Of a stretch of 5,675 nucleotides of DNA, positions 1 to 5,675 are shown one piece after another; the first letter of the stretch is position 1; every line of letters starts with the position of its first letter. The stretch covers positions 1 through 5,675 of the forward strand of contig JAFYFR010000015.1 of the NCBI GenBank assembly GCA_017543645.1, written 5' to 3'. Source of the stretch: Bacteroidales bacterium (lineage in GTDB: Bacteria; Bacteroidota; Bacteroidia; Bacteroidales; UBA3824). The notes beneath the pieces are model-generated. The model was given only the letters and a program-made list of their open reading frames with translations, made no database searches and was not told the origin of the DNA. Both the position numbers and the translations under genes were made by a program.

Positions 1-1
1 T

Positions 2-391
2 ATGGACAGAATACAGATAGCCCCAACAGACAAATCGCCGGAGGTTGATTTCAATCCTTCTGAAGGTGTTCTTATGCTCAAAGGACGTTCGCTTGTAGAG
101 GATTCTGAAAGCTTTTATCTCCCCCTCGTTGAATGGATTCAGAAATATATCGAAGATCCAAAAGAGGGAACTGTGATTGACTTTAAGTTTGAATATTTCA
201 ATACTAGTTGTTCCAAGTGGCTTATTACCATTACTAAAGAGTTGAAGGTTCTTTACGAAAAGGACCCTTCCACTCAGATCAACTGGTATTACGAAGACGA
301 CGACGTGCTCGAATACGGCGAAGTTATTTGCGACCTCGTGGATATTCCTATCAACATGATAGAAACCGAGGTGGAAGAAGAAGAGGTGTAA
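2..391 (+). CDS. SiaC-family regulatory phosphoprotein (DUF1987)
   Basis: This 129-residue cytoplasmic protein matches the DUF1987/SiaC family in length and pattern: an N-terminal stretch with GRS and then SFY-PL-EWI (residues 28-45), and the signature FEYFNTSCSK at 63-72. In Pseudomonas aeruginosa SiaC, Thr68 is phosphorylated by the kinase SiaB and dephosphorylated by the PP2C phosphatase SiaA, and unphosphorylated SiaC activates the diguanylate cyclase SiaD. The threonine in the NTS signature here is also residue 68, so the phosphoswitch is probably kept. The C-terminus is a very acidic tail (VEEEEV). In Bacteroidota the output partner is unknown, and it need not be a cyclic-di-GMP enzyme. 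Kinase- and phosphatase-like partners (SiaB/DUF6272, SpoIIE/PP2C) would be expected upstream, outside the window. The ATG is at the window edge, so its leader cannot be judged, but the N-terminus (MDRIQIAPTDKSPEV) looks complete. Family assignment is confident; the role is inferred. Confidence 0.88.
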   Translation: MDRIQIAPTDKSPEVDFNPSEGVLMLKGRSLVEDSESFYLPLVEWIQKYIEDPKEGTVIDFKFEYFNTSCSKWLITITKELKVLYEKDPSTQINWYYEDDDVLEYGEVICDLVDIPINMIETEVEEEEV

Positions 392-471
392 CAAGGTTTT
401 ATGATTTATAATAAAGGTTTGTGGATGGAATTCGGCTTTCGGGACGGATTCCTTTTTTTGTAATAAGTTGT

Positions 472-2352
472 ATGGCAATTAATTATCTAAGAAATTTTGT
501 AAACCGTCTCAAATTCGAGGGTGAGCTGAAGGTTATCGACACCTTTGTAGACCCGGTGCTTGAGATAGCCGAATATACCGACCGCGAATGTAAGCAGCCC
601 GGCGGCGGCAAGGCGTTGCTCTTTACCAACACTGGAACCGATTTTCCTGTGGTTACCAATATCTACGGCAGTGCTAAACGTATAAGCGAAGCACTATGCT
701 GCGACAGTCTGACCGAAAAAGAGAACGAGATAAAGGAATTTTTCACGCTAATTACCTCACCGAAAGACACATTCGCCAAAAAACTCTCGATGTTGCCGCA
801 GCTGAAGAAGATTTCAGGCTTTTTCCCGAAGGTTGTTTCGGGTCGTGGCGAATGTCAGCAGGTGGTGATGCCGGTTCCCGACCTTTCGAAGATACCTGTG
901 TTGAAAACATGGCCATACGACGGCGGACGGTTTGTAACACTGCCCATGGTTATTACCAAAGACCCTCTCACGGGTGTCCGTAATGTGGGAATGTACCGTA
1001 TGCAGGTGTTGTCACAGGATTCTACCGCGATGCACTGGCACAAGCACAAGACCGGTGCTAAACATTACAGCCTCTACCGTAAGGCGGGCAAAAAAATGCC
1101 TCTTGCCGTTGCCATTGGAGGCGACCCAGTGTATGCCTACAGTGCCACCGCCCCGCTTCCCGACGGTATCGACGAGTTTATGCTTGCCGGATTCCTCCGA
1201 AAAAAACAGGTGAGGCTTGTTAAATGTATAACGCAGCCCGAGATTGAAGTGCCCGAGGATGCCGATTTTGTGATAGAGGGTTACATCGACCCGCAGGAGG
1301 AGCTTGTATACGAAGGACCTTTTGGCGACCACACGGGATTCTATTCTCTTGCCGACTATTATCCTAAGTTTCACGTAACTGCCGTAACTCACCGCAAGGA
1401 CGCAATTTATCCAGCTACTGTGGTGGGTATTCCTCCCATGGAAGATGCCTATATTGCCTTGGCCACCGAGCAGATTTTCAAGTTTCCCATCAAGGCGGCG
1501 TTTGTTCCAGAGCTGGAGGATATGCACATGCCTGTATGCGGCGTTCAGCACAATATAGTCATAGCCAAAATCAATTCACAATTTCCCGGTAACGCCGTAA
1601 AGGTGAAAAACGCCCTTTGGGGAGCGGGACAGATGATGTTTAACAAGATACTTGTTGTTTGCGATTCCAAGCTGCCGCTCAACAGCTATGAGCAGTTAGC
1701 CAAAGATTGCTTTCAGAATTTTGTGCCTCTGAAAGATGTGTATATCGATAGGGGAGGGGTGTCAGACGTGTTGGATCATGCGTCGAAAGAGTTTGCCTGC
1801 GGCGGAAAAATTATGATTGACGTAACTACCAAGGATGTTGCATCCAAAACTTGCGCCTCACCATCGGCGTTTAACACGCTTGCGCTTGATAATAAGCAAA
1901 TTGACAATATCGACACTTCGCTGCTTGAATTTAAGATTCCTGTAGTGATAGTGTATGTTAAGAATAAGGATAAAGACACCGTCCGTTCTGTGGCTCAGCG
2001 TATAGCCACCGTAGAGGGAATCAAGATTGCGCTGTTTGTAGACTCGGGACTTCCGGGTAACGATATTCAGTCGGCTATGTGGTATGCTTCGGGCAATATC
2101 GACCCATCGGACGACTGCTTTGTAGTAGAAAACGGTTTTGGCGGATGCCTCTGTGCCGACGCTACAGCAAAAACGCTCCGCGACGATGGTTTCAGGCGTC
2201 AATGGCCAGAACCTGTGGTGTCTGATTCCGCTACGGTAGCCAATGTAGACCGCAAGCAGCAGGAGCAGACTGGCGAAATTATTCAATCACCGTCGCAGAG
2301 GTTTAAGAACTTATGTAGCACGGCTGGTGCCGTAAAATATATCAATCAATAA
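472..2352 (+). CDS. UbiD-family prenylated-FMN-dependent decarboxylase
   Basis: This 626-residue cytoplasmic enzyme belongs to the UbiD family, which reversibly decarboxylates aromatic or alpha,beta-unsaturated acids using prenylated FMN made by UbiX. The expected cofactor and metal ligands are present: Asn171 and Arg176 in RNVGMYRMQV, His192 in WHKHKTGA, and Glu269 in FVIEGYID. Glu281 and Asp286 in EGPFGDHTGFYS, with Arg176, form the Arg-Glu-Glu/Asp catalytic network known from Fdc1 and UbiD. It is over 100 residues longer than E. coli UbiD (about 497), with the extra length at the C-terminal end. The start is placed at the ATG at 472 because MAINYLRNFVNRLKFEGEL resembles the usual family N-terminus; a GTG at 421 would add 17 residues that do not look like the family. 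No Shine-Dalgarno is seen at either. The substrate is unknown. Bacteroidota make menaquinone rather than ubiquinone, and proteins of this size are often annotated as menaquinone-biosynthesis decarboxylases, but no quinone or ubiX gene is nearby. Confidence 0.9.
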   Translation: MAINYLRNFVNRLKFEGELKVIDTFVDPVLEIAEYTDRECKQPGGGKALLFTNTGTDFPVVTNIYGSAKRISEALCCDSLTEKENEIKEFFTLITSPKDTFAKKLSMLPQLKKISGFFPKVVSGRGECQQVVMPVPDLSKIPVLKTWPYDGGRFVTLPMVITKDPLTGVRNVGMYRMQVLSQDSTAMHWHKHKTGAKHYSLYRKAGKKMPLAVAIGGDPVYAYSATAPLPDGIDEFMLAGFLRKKQVRLVKCITQPEIEVPEDADFVIEGYIDPQEELVYEGPFGDHTGFYSLADYYPKFHVTAVTHRKDAIYPATVVGIPPMEDAYIALATEQIFKFPIKAAFVPELEDMHMPVCGVQHNIVIAKINSQFPGNAVKVKNALWGAGQMMFNKILVVCDSKLPLNSYEQLAKDCFQNFVPLKDVYIDRGGVSDVLDHASKEFACGGKIMIDVTTKDVASKTCASPSAFNTLALDNKQIDNIDTSLLEFKIPVVIVYVKNKDKDTVRSVAQRIATVEGIKIALFVDSGLPGNDIQSAMWYASGNIDPSDDCFVVENGFGGCLCADATAKTLRDDGFRRQWPEPVVSDSATVANVDRKQQEQTGEIIQSPSQRFKNLCSTAGAVKYINQ

Positions 2353-2360
2353 TCAAAAAC

Positions 2361-3065
2361 CTACTCTACAAATTTATAGCCCACGCCTTTGACTGTGCGG
2401 ATGTAGTCTTCGCCGATTTTTTCGCGGAGTTTGCGGATATGCACGTCGATGGTACGGTCGCCCACCACGATTGATTCGCCCCAGATGGTGTTGTAAATCT
2501 CGTCGCGGGTGAAAACCTTTTCGGGCTTGGAGATGAGCAGGAGCAGCAGTGAGAACTCTTTGCGCGGCAGTGAAAGTTCTTCGCCGTTGTGTGTTACTGT
2601 GTATTTTTCCTTGTCGATAATGAGGTCGCCGAGAGCGATGATGGGCGAGTTAGGTGTACCTTCCTCTACTTCGTCGCTGAACCCGAAACGCTTGAGCAAC
2701 GCTGTTACGCGGCTGATAAGCACTTTTGGCTTTATGGGTTTGGCGATGTAGTCGTCGGCGCCGGCCTCGAATCCTGCGATTTGCGAGTAGTCTTCGCTCC
2801 GGGCTGTGAGAAACGCTATTACGCATCTCTTGAGCGAAGGAATCTTTCTGATTTCTTCGCAGGTTTCGATTCCGTCCATCTCGGGCATCATTACGTCCAA
2901 GATAATCAGGTGCGGATTGGTCTCCTTTGCCAGTTTGATGGCGTCTTTGCCGTTATTGGCTGTTGTAACTTTGAATCCGGCTTTGGTCAGGTTGTACGAG
3001 AGGAATTCAAGTATATCTTCTTCGTCGTCTACCAGTAGAATTTTGTAGTTGTTTGTTTTTGACAT
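2361..3065 (-). CDS. OmpR/PhoB-family response regulator transcription factor
   Basis: This 234-residue cytoplasmic DNA-binding regulator is the second gene of a two-component operon. The receiver domain spans about residues 7-125: acidic pair Asp13-Asp14 in LLVDDEED, phospho-acceptor Asp57 in LIILDVMMPEMDG, Thr87 in FLTARS, and Lys109 in YIAKPIKP. An acidic linker (about 130-140, DEVEEG) leads to an OmpR/PhoB winged helix-turn-helix at about 143-234, with the recognition-helix motif RTIDVHIRKLREKIG and the wing ending IRTVKGVGYKF. All residues needed for phosphorylation and switching are present. The ATG lies one base after the stop of the kinase gene, so the two are almost certainly co-transcribed and translationally coupled. 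The gene ends (TAG) 8 bp from the stop of the convergent decarboxylase gene. It resembles PhoB/PhoP-type regulators, but without phosphate genes nearby the signal and regulon cannot be named. Confidence 0.95.
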   Translation of the reverse strand: MSKTNNYKILLVDDEEDILEFLSYNLTKAGFKVTTANNGKDAIKLAKETNPHLIILDVMMPEMDGIETCEEIRKIPSLKRCVIAFLTARSEDYSQIAGFEAGADDYIAKPIKPKVLISRVTALLKRFGFSDEVEEGTPNSPIIALGDLIIDKEKYTVTHNGEELSLPRKEFSLLLLLISKPEKVFTRDEIYNTIWGESIVVGDRTIDVHIRKLREKIGEDYIRTVKGVGYKFVE

Positions 3066-3066
3066 T

Positions 3067-4140
3067 TTATTCAGCTTTTTTTAGTGTGAACGAGAAAGTC
3101 GTACCTTCGTTTATTTTGCTTTTCACGGTGATAAGCTCGCCGTGGGCTTCAATTATATGCTTAACAATCGACAGACCGAGGCCTGTGCCGCCGTTTTGGG
3201 AGCTTCTGCTTTTGTCCACGCGGAAAAATCTCTCAAAAACCCTCTGCAGCAGTGTCTCTTCTATGCCTATGCCGTTGTCCTGTACATCGATGAGCCATTT
3301 TTTTCCGATGTCGTAGATGGCGAGTGTGGTTTTTCCGTTATCCTTGCCGTAGTTAATGGAGTTGACCACAAGGTTAGAGAGCACTTCGTATATCTTTTCT
3401 TTGTCGCCCTTGCACATTGCGGGACCCGTGGGCGCGCTGGCAAGTTCCAATGTGATGTTGCGCGATTTTGCCTTTATCTCGTAAAAATCAATTACATCTT
3501 CTATACTGTTTTTTATATCGAAATTTTCAATAATAAGTTTCAACTCTCCCGATTCAAATTTTGATATTGTTCCGAGGTCTTCAACTATTTTGATAAGGCG
3601 TACTACGTTTTTTTCGGCGCGCTCGAGATATTTCATGTTGATGTTGTGGTCTTCGAGGCCGCTGTCGATGAGGGTGTTGATGTATCCTTGTATGTTGAAG
3701 AGCGGGGTCTTAAGCTCGTGCGACACGTTGCCGAGAAACTCCTTTCGGTATTTTTCGTTGGCTTTTAGCAGGGCTATTTCGCGTGTGCGGTCTTTCGCCC
3801 ATTTTGCCACGTCCTCGTTAACCTCGGTGATTATGGTGTCGAGCGATACGTCGGTTTTCTCCTTCTCGTGTTCCCTCTCGCGCTCGTGTTCTTTTTCCTC
3901 TTTTTTTTCGGCAATTGCTCCTGTGGCGTAGATTTGCGCTATTTTTTGATGGATGATGGCTTTTAATATGTAGTACAGCACTGCAAATTCAAGCAGCAGC
4001 AGCACTGCAAGCGATGTTATTGATATTGCGAGCGGACAGCTGTCGGCAGATTTGGTTGCCATAACCACCGCAAAAGAGGTGATGGCTCCGAACACCGTAA
4101 ACAGAACTGCTGCAAGTATGGTTAGTTTTTTTGGGCTCAT
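3067..4140 (-). CDS. Membrane sensor histidine kinase, PhoR-like, without a periplasmic sensor domain
   Basis: This 357-residue inner-membrane kinase is the partner of the adjacent response regulator. Two hydrophobic segments (about 5-28 and 38-61) are separated by only about ten residues, so there is practically no extracytoplasmic sensor domain. A highly charged run follows at about 78-96 (EKKEEKEHEREREHEKEK), probably a helical or coiled-coil linker. The HisKA domain has the H-box FLGNVSHELKTPL with phospho-acceptor His141. The ATPase domain has the N-box NLVVNSINYG (Asn256, Asn260), the G1 box DNGIGI (Asp288), the F-box RFFRVD and the G2 box GGTGLGLSIVKHI (317-329). The start is the ATG at 4140, preceded by an A/T-rich leader. 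An upstream in-frame TTG at 4155 would add five residues (to 362) but is a less likely start. How the signal is sensed is unknown: through the membrane segments, the linker or a partner protein. Confidence 0.94.
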   Translation of the reverse strand: MSPKKLTILAAVLFTVFGAITSFAVVMATKSADSCPLAISITSLAVLLLLEFAVLYYILKAIIHQKIAQIYATGAIAEKKEEKEHEREREHEKEKTDVSLDTIITEVNEDVAKWAKDRTREIALLKANEKYRKEFLGNVSHELKTPLFNIQGYINTLIDSGLEDHNINMKYLERAEKNVVRLIKIVEDLGTISKFESGELKLIIENFDIKNSIEDVIDFYEIKAKSRNITLELASAPTGPAMCKGDKEKIYEVLSNLVVNSINYGKDNGKTTLAIYDIGKKWLIDVQDNGIGIEETLLQRVFERFFRVDKSRSSQNGGTGLGLSIVKHIIEAHGELITVKSKINEGTTFSFTLKKAE

Positions 4141-4166
4141 TTTATTATTAATCAATATTTTAACAC

Positions 4167-4194
4167 TGCATACAAAGCAATTTGTGCGTATGCA
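4167..4194 (-). promoter_or_regulatory. Inverted repeat at the 5' end of the kinase operon leader (hairpin or operator)
   Basis: TGCATAC (4167-4173) and GTATGCA (4188-4194) are perfect 7-bp inverted arms around a 14-base centre. The centre also holds ACAAA/TTTGT (4172-4176 and 4181-4185). An RNA read on the minus strand could therefore form a stem of TGCAT/ATGCA plus ACAAA/TTTGT, with a 4-base bulge and a 4-base loop. It would begin about two bases after the predicted transcription start. It could be an mRNA-stabilising 5' hairpin, a regulatory leader element, or a DNA operator overlapping the start site. There is no run of U after it, so it is not an intrinsic terminator. Confidence 0.45.
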
Positions 4195-4202
4195 ATCAAA
4201 AG

Positions 4203-4233
4203 CAAAGGTAATGCTTTTCCCGTAATTTTCAAA
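4203..4233 (-). promoter_or_regulatory. Bacteroidota -33/-7 promoter of the histidine kinase-response regulator operon
   Basis: Read on the minus strand, TTTG (4233-4230) is followed after exactly 19 bases by TACCTTTG (4210-4203). This matches the Bacteroides primary sigma factor consensus TTTG-(19-21)-TAnnTTTG at every defined position. With the last G of the box at -7, transcription would start near 4196, giving a leader of about 56 bases to the ATG at 4140. Position, strand and spacing all fit the operon. The start site itself is inferred. Confidence 0.75.
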
Positions 4234-4421
4234 ATCTTGACTGCGAAGATAGCTATTTTTTTTAATATAATATATAAGGTGTCCGAACTCTTCGCAATAT
4301 TAAATTTTAAACAAAATATGATTTTTTTCAATTTTTAGTAAAAAAAATGGCATTAATGCAAAATTTGGGCAAGGGATTTGCAAAAAAAGTTGGTAAATAA
4401 CAATTTTAAAACTCTAATATC

Positions 4422-5138
4422 ATGCCGTACAGAAGATTACCAAATACAGACGCAGCCCGTGTGAGAGCGTTGAAACGTGCCCTCGAGCTTGGAAAAAAAT
4501 ATTCACCCGAAATGCTTGCGTTCCGTCAGGCGACGCTCAACAAGATTCAGGCGTTCCTTCCTATTTTCGAGCAGGCTATTTTAATGCAGAAAGAATCACA
4601 CACACGTCAGGTGGCTAAGAGTAACGAATACGCCGGCGCACTCAAAAAAGCACGTCTATATATATCTCACTTTATACAGGTTTTCAACTTTGCCATTCTC
4701 CGTGGCGAAATAAAACCCGAGGCACGACGCTTTTTCGGCATCAACCCCAAAGACGCTCGTGTGCCCGACCTCACTACCGAAGCCGAGGTGGTGGAGTGGG
4801 GCAACCGCATAATCAAAGGCGAGAACGACCGCATCGTGCGCCGTGGAACCCCGGTGCTTAACCCAAAAATCGCCGTGGTGAAAGTCTATTTCGACGAATT
4901 TGTGGAAAAACTCAATTTTCAGAAAATGCTCCAGAGCATCAGCGTGAGGGCAAACGCCAAAGTTTCGGAGATGCGTCCCGAGTGCGACGCCCTTATCACC
5001 CAGCTTTGGAACGAGATTGAGAACTACTACTGCGACGAGACTCCGGCGCGAAAACGCGAGCAGGCTTCGTACTACGGCGTGTCGTATGTCTACCGTCCGC
5101 ACGAGCGTGCCGCCGGAAAACTTTCAGCTGCGTCGTAA
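4422..5138 (+). CDS. Conserved-looking hypothetical protein, soluble and helical
   Basis: I do not recognise a characterised family for this 238-residue protein. It has no signal peptide or membrane segment and looks cytoplasmic and mostly alpha-helical. The N-terminus is basic (MPYRRLPNTDAARVRALKRA). Helix-prone stretches follow at about 30-57, 70-95, 118-135, 152-172 and 180-203. A short proline-containing segment at about 98-117 (KPEARRFFGINPKDARVPD) breaks the helices. The C-terminal part holds a tyrosine-rich motif, YYGVSYVYRPHE (217-228). The ATG at 4422 follows an A/T-rich leader without Shine-Dalgarno, as for the other genes here. Its stop TAA (5136-5138) overlaps the ATG of the next gene by one base, so the two are probably translationally coupled. 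Its coding status is supported by length, composition and the coupled downstream frame; its function is unknown. Confidence 0.8.
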   Translation: MPYRRLPNTDAARVRALKRALELGKKYSPEMLAFRQATLNKIQAFLPIFEQAILMQKESHTRQVAKSNEYAGALKKARLYISHFIQVFNFAILRGEIKPEARRFFGINPKDARVPDLTTEAEVVEWGNRIIKGENDRIVRRGTPVLNPKIAVVKVYFDEFVEKLNFQKMLQSISVRANAKVSEMRPECDALITQLWNEIENYYCDETPARKREQASYYGVSYVYRPHERAAGKLSAAS

Positions 5139-5675
5139 TGTTCTACACCAACAGACGTTCATCGGTATTGTGCTGTCTGCTCGGCACTATGGTTACCCTG
5201 ATAGGTTTTTTGGGAATTATCTGTTACGGGTTTTCAAAGGCGAGCCAGCGGCTTGATGGCTGTCTGCTTACCACCGTTGAAGCATTGCCGAGGGTGCTTG
5301 AGAGATACGGCAGGGCGTGCGTGCTTGCCGACATATATTCCGACGACGAGCTTTTCATGCCCGACAGCCACGACCGTGTGGTAAAGGGCGGCATAACACT
5401 TATGCTCCGCTGGCCCGACGGCAGCGAAAATGTTGTTATCGACTGGCATGGCTGTGCTCGTTTCCTCCGTGCCGTGTCCGACGGCGACTCCATAGCCGCC
5501 TCCATTCCCGCCGAATGTGTGGAGTGCGTTGCCGAAAACAGCGTTAACCCCGGCAATGTGCGCCTGATGTCTGACGGCAACAAAGTGGAGGTCTCGTACT
5601 GCGGCAAGACATTTTCGTACGGCGGACGTGCCGTAAAGGGTACGCCCGACGTGATTCTCCACCGCGAGCATATCA
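5138..5675 (+). CDS. Hypothetical single-pass membrane protein (3' end outside window)
   Basis: An open frame begins at the ATG at 5138, within the TAATG overlap with the preceding stop, and stays open for 179 codons to the window edge, so the gene is partial at its C-terminus. A short basic N-terminus (MFYTNRR) precedes one hydrophobic segment at about 9-32 (from SVLCCLLGTM to IICYGF). This is a membrane anchor or uncleaved signal, with the remainder probably outside the cytoplasm. The visible soluble part (33-179) has alternating hydrophobic residues suggesting beta-rich structure, for example GGITLMLRWPDGSENVVIDW at 84-103. It contains at least six cysteines after the membrane segment (Cys42, 61, 106, 127, 130 and 155). 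I recognise no family. The overlap with the upstream gene implies co-expression and perhaps a shared function. Confidence 0.72.
   Translation, partial: MFYTNRRSSVLCCLLGTMVTLIGFLGIICYGFSKASQRLDGCLLTTVEALPRVLERYGRACVLADIYSDDELFMPDSHDRVVKGGITLMLRWPDGSENVVIDWHGCARFLRAVSDGDSIAASIPAECVECVAENSVNPGNVRLMSDGNKVEVSYCGKTFSYGGRAVKGTPDVILHREHI

Larger units (their letters stand above)
4141..4421. other. AT-rich divergent intergenic region
   Basis: These 281 bases separate the start codons of the divergently transcribed kinase operon and the unknown gene at 4422. The kinase-proximal part holds the -33/-7 promoter and the leader palindrome. The middle (about 4255-4345) is almost pure A/T, with long T and A runs. 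Near the right gene there is a small inverted repeat, TGCAAA (4357-4362) and TTTGCA (4377-4382). I found no exact TAnnTTTG box on the plus strand, so the promoter of the right-hand genes is not identified. No convincing small ORF or RNA gene is visible. Confidence 0.7.

Noticed and set aside
414..421. Possible -7 box (AAGGTTTG) for the decarboxylase gene
   Set aside because: It has a mismatch in the TA part and no TTTG at the right distance upstream, so it does not qualify as a -33/-7 promoter.
421..471. GTG-initiated 17-residue N-terminal extension of the UbiD-family protein
   Set aside because: The extra residues do not resemble the start of UbiD-family proteins, and the ATG at 472 gives the expected N-terminus (MAINYLRNFVNRL). 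The extension is probably leader sequence that happens to be open.
1012..1551. Open frame of 179 codons on the minus strand
   Set aside because: It is entirely inside the decarboxylase gene, opposite its most conserved active-site region, and shows no motif of its own.
2353..2360. Bidirectional terminator between the convergent genes
   Set aside because: The 8-base gap and its flanks contain no GC-rich inverted repeat; the sequence is plain A/T-rich.
4141..4155. TTG-initiated five-residue extension of the histidine kinase
   Set aside because: TTG starts are rare, and an ATG five codons later at 4140 is preceded by a typical A/T-rich leader and leads directly into the first membrane segment.
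5234..5671. Open frame of 145 codons on the minus strand
   Set aside because: It lies opposite the plus-strand frame that starts in the TAATG overlap and has a membrane segment. Its own product is a Gly/Ala/Val/His-rich sequence with no recognisable motif, typical of an antisense shadow.

Overview
The window looks like chromosomal DNA from a Bacteroidota bacterium, probably order Bacteroidales. The signs are: no Shine-Dalgarno sequence before any start codon, with A/T-rich leaders instead; an exact Bacteroides-type -33/-7 promoter (TTTG, 19 bases, TAnnTTTG) ahead of the histidine kinase; and a gene set with DUF1987/SiaC, a long UbiD homologue and a PhoR/PhoB-like pair. No mobile element, CRISPR array, tRNA or rRNA is visible.

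Left part, + strand: a SiaC-family regulatory phosphoprotein (2-391) is followed by a large UbiD-family prenyl-FMN-dependent decarboxylase (472-2352). They share a strand and are 80 bp apart, but nothing links them functionally.

Middle part, - strand: a two-component system read from right to left, with the membrane histidine kinase first (4140-3067) and its OmpR/PhoB-type response regulator one base downstream (3065-2361). The regulator converges on the decarboxylase gene with only 8 bp between the stop codons. The pair is driven by the promoter at 4233-4203, and its predicted leader begins almost at once with a strong inverted repeat.

Right part, + strand: after a 281-bp AT-rich divergent intergenic region come two genes of unknown function. 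One is a soluble, apparently all-helical protein (4422-5138). The other starts inside its stop codon (TAATG overlap): a single-pass membrane protein from 5138 that runs open off the right end of the window. The overlap suggests the two are translationally coupled and act together.

No clearly new biological system can be shown here. The best candidates for a closer look are the coupled unknown pair and the leader palindrome of the two-component operon.
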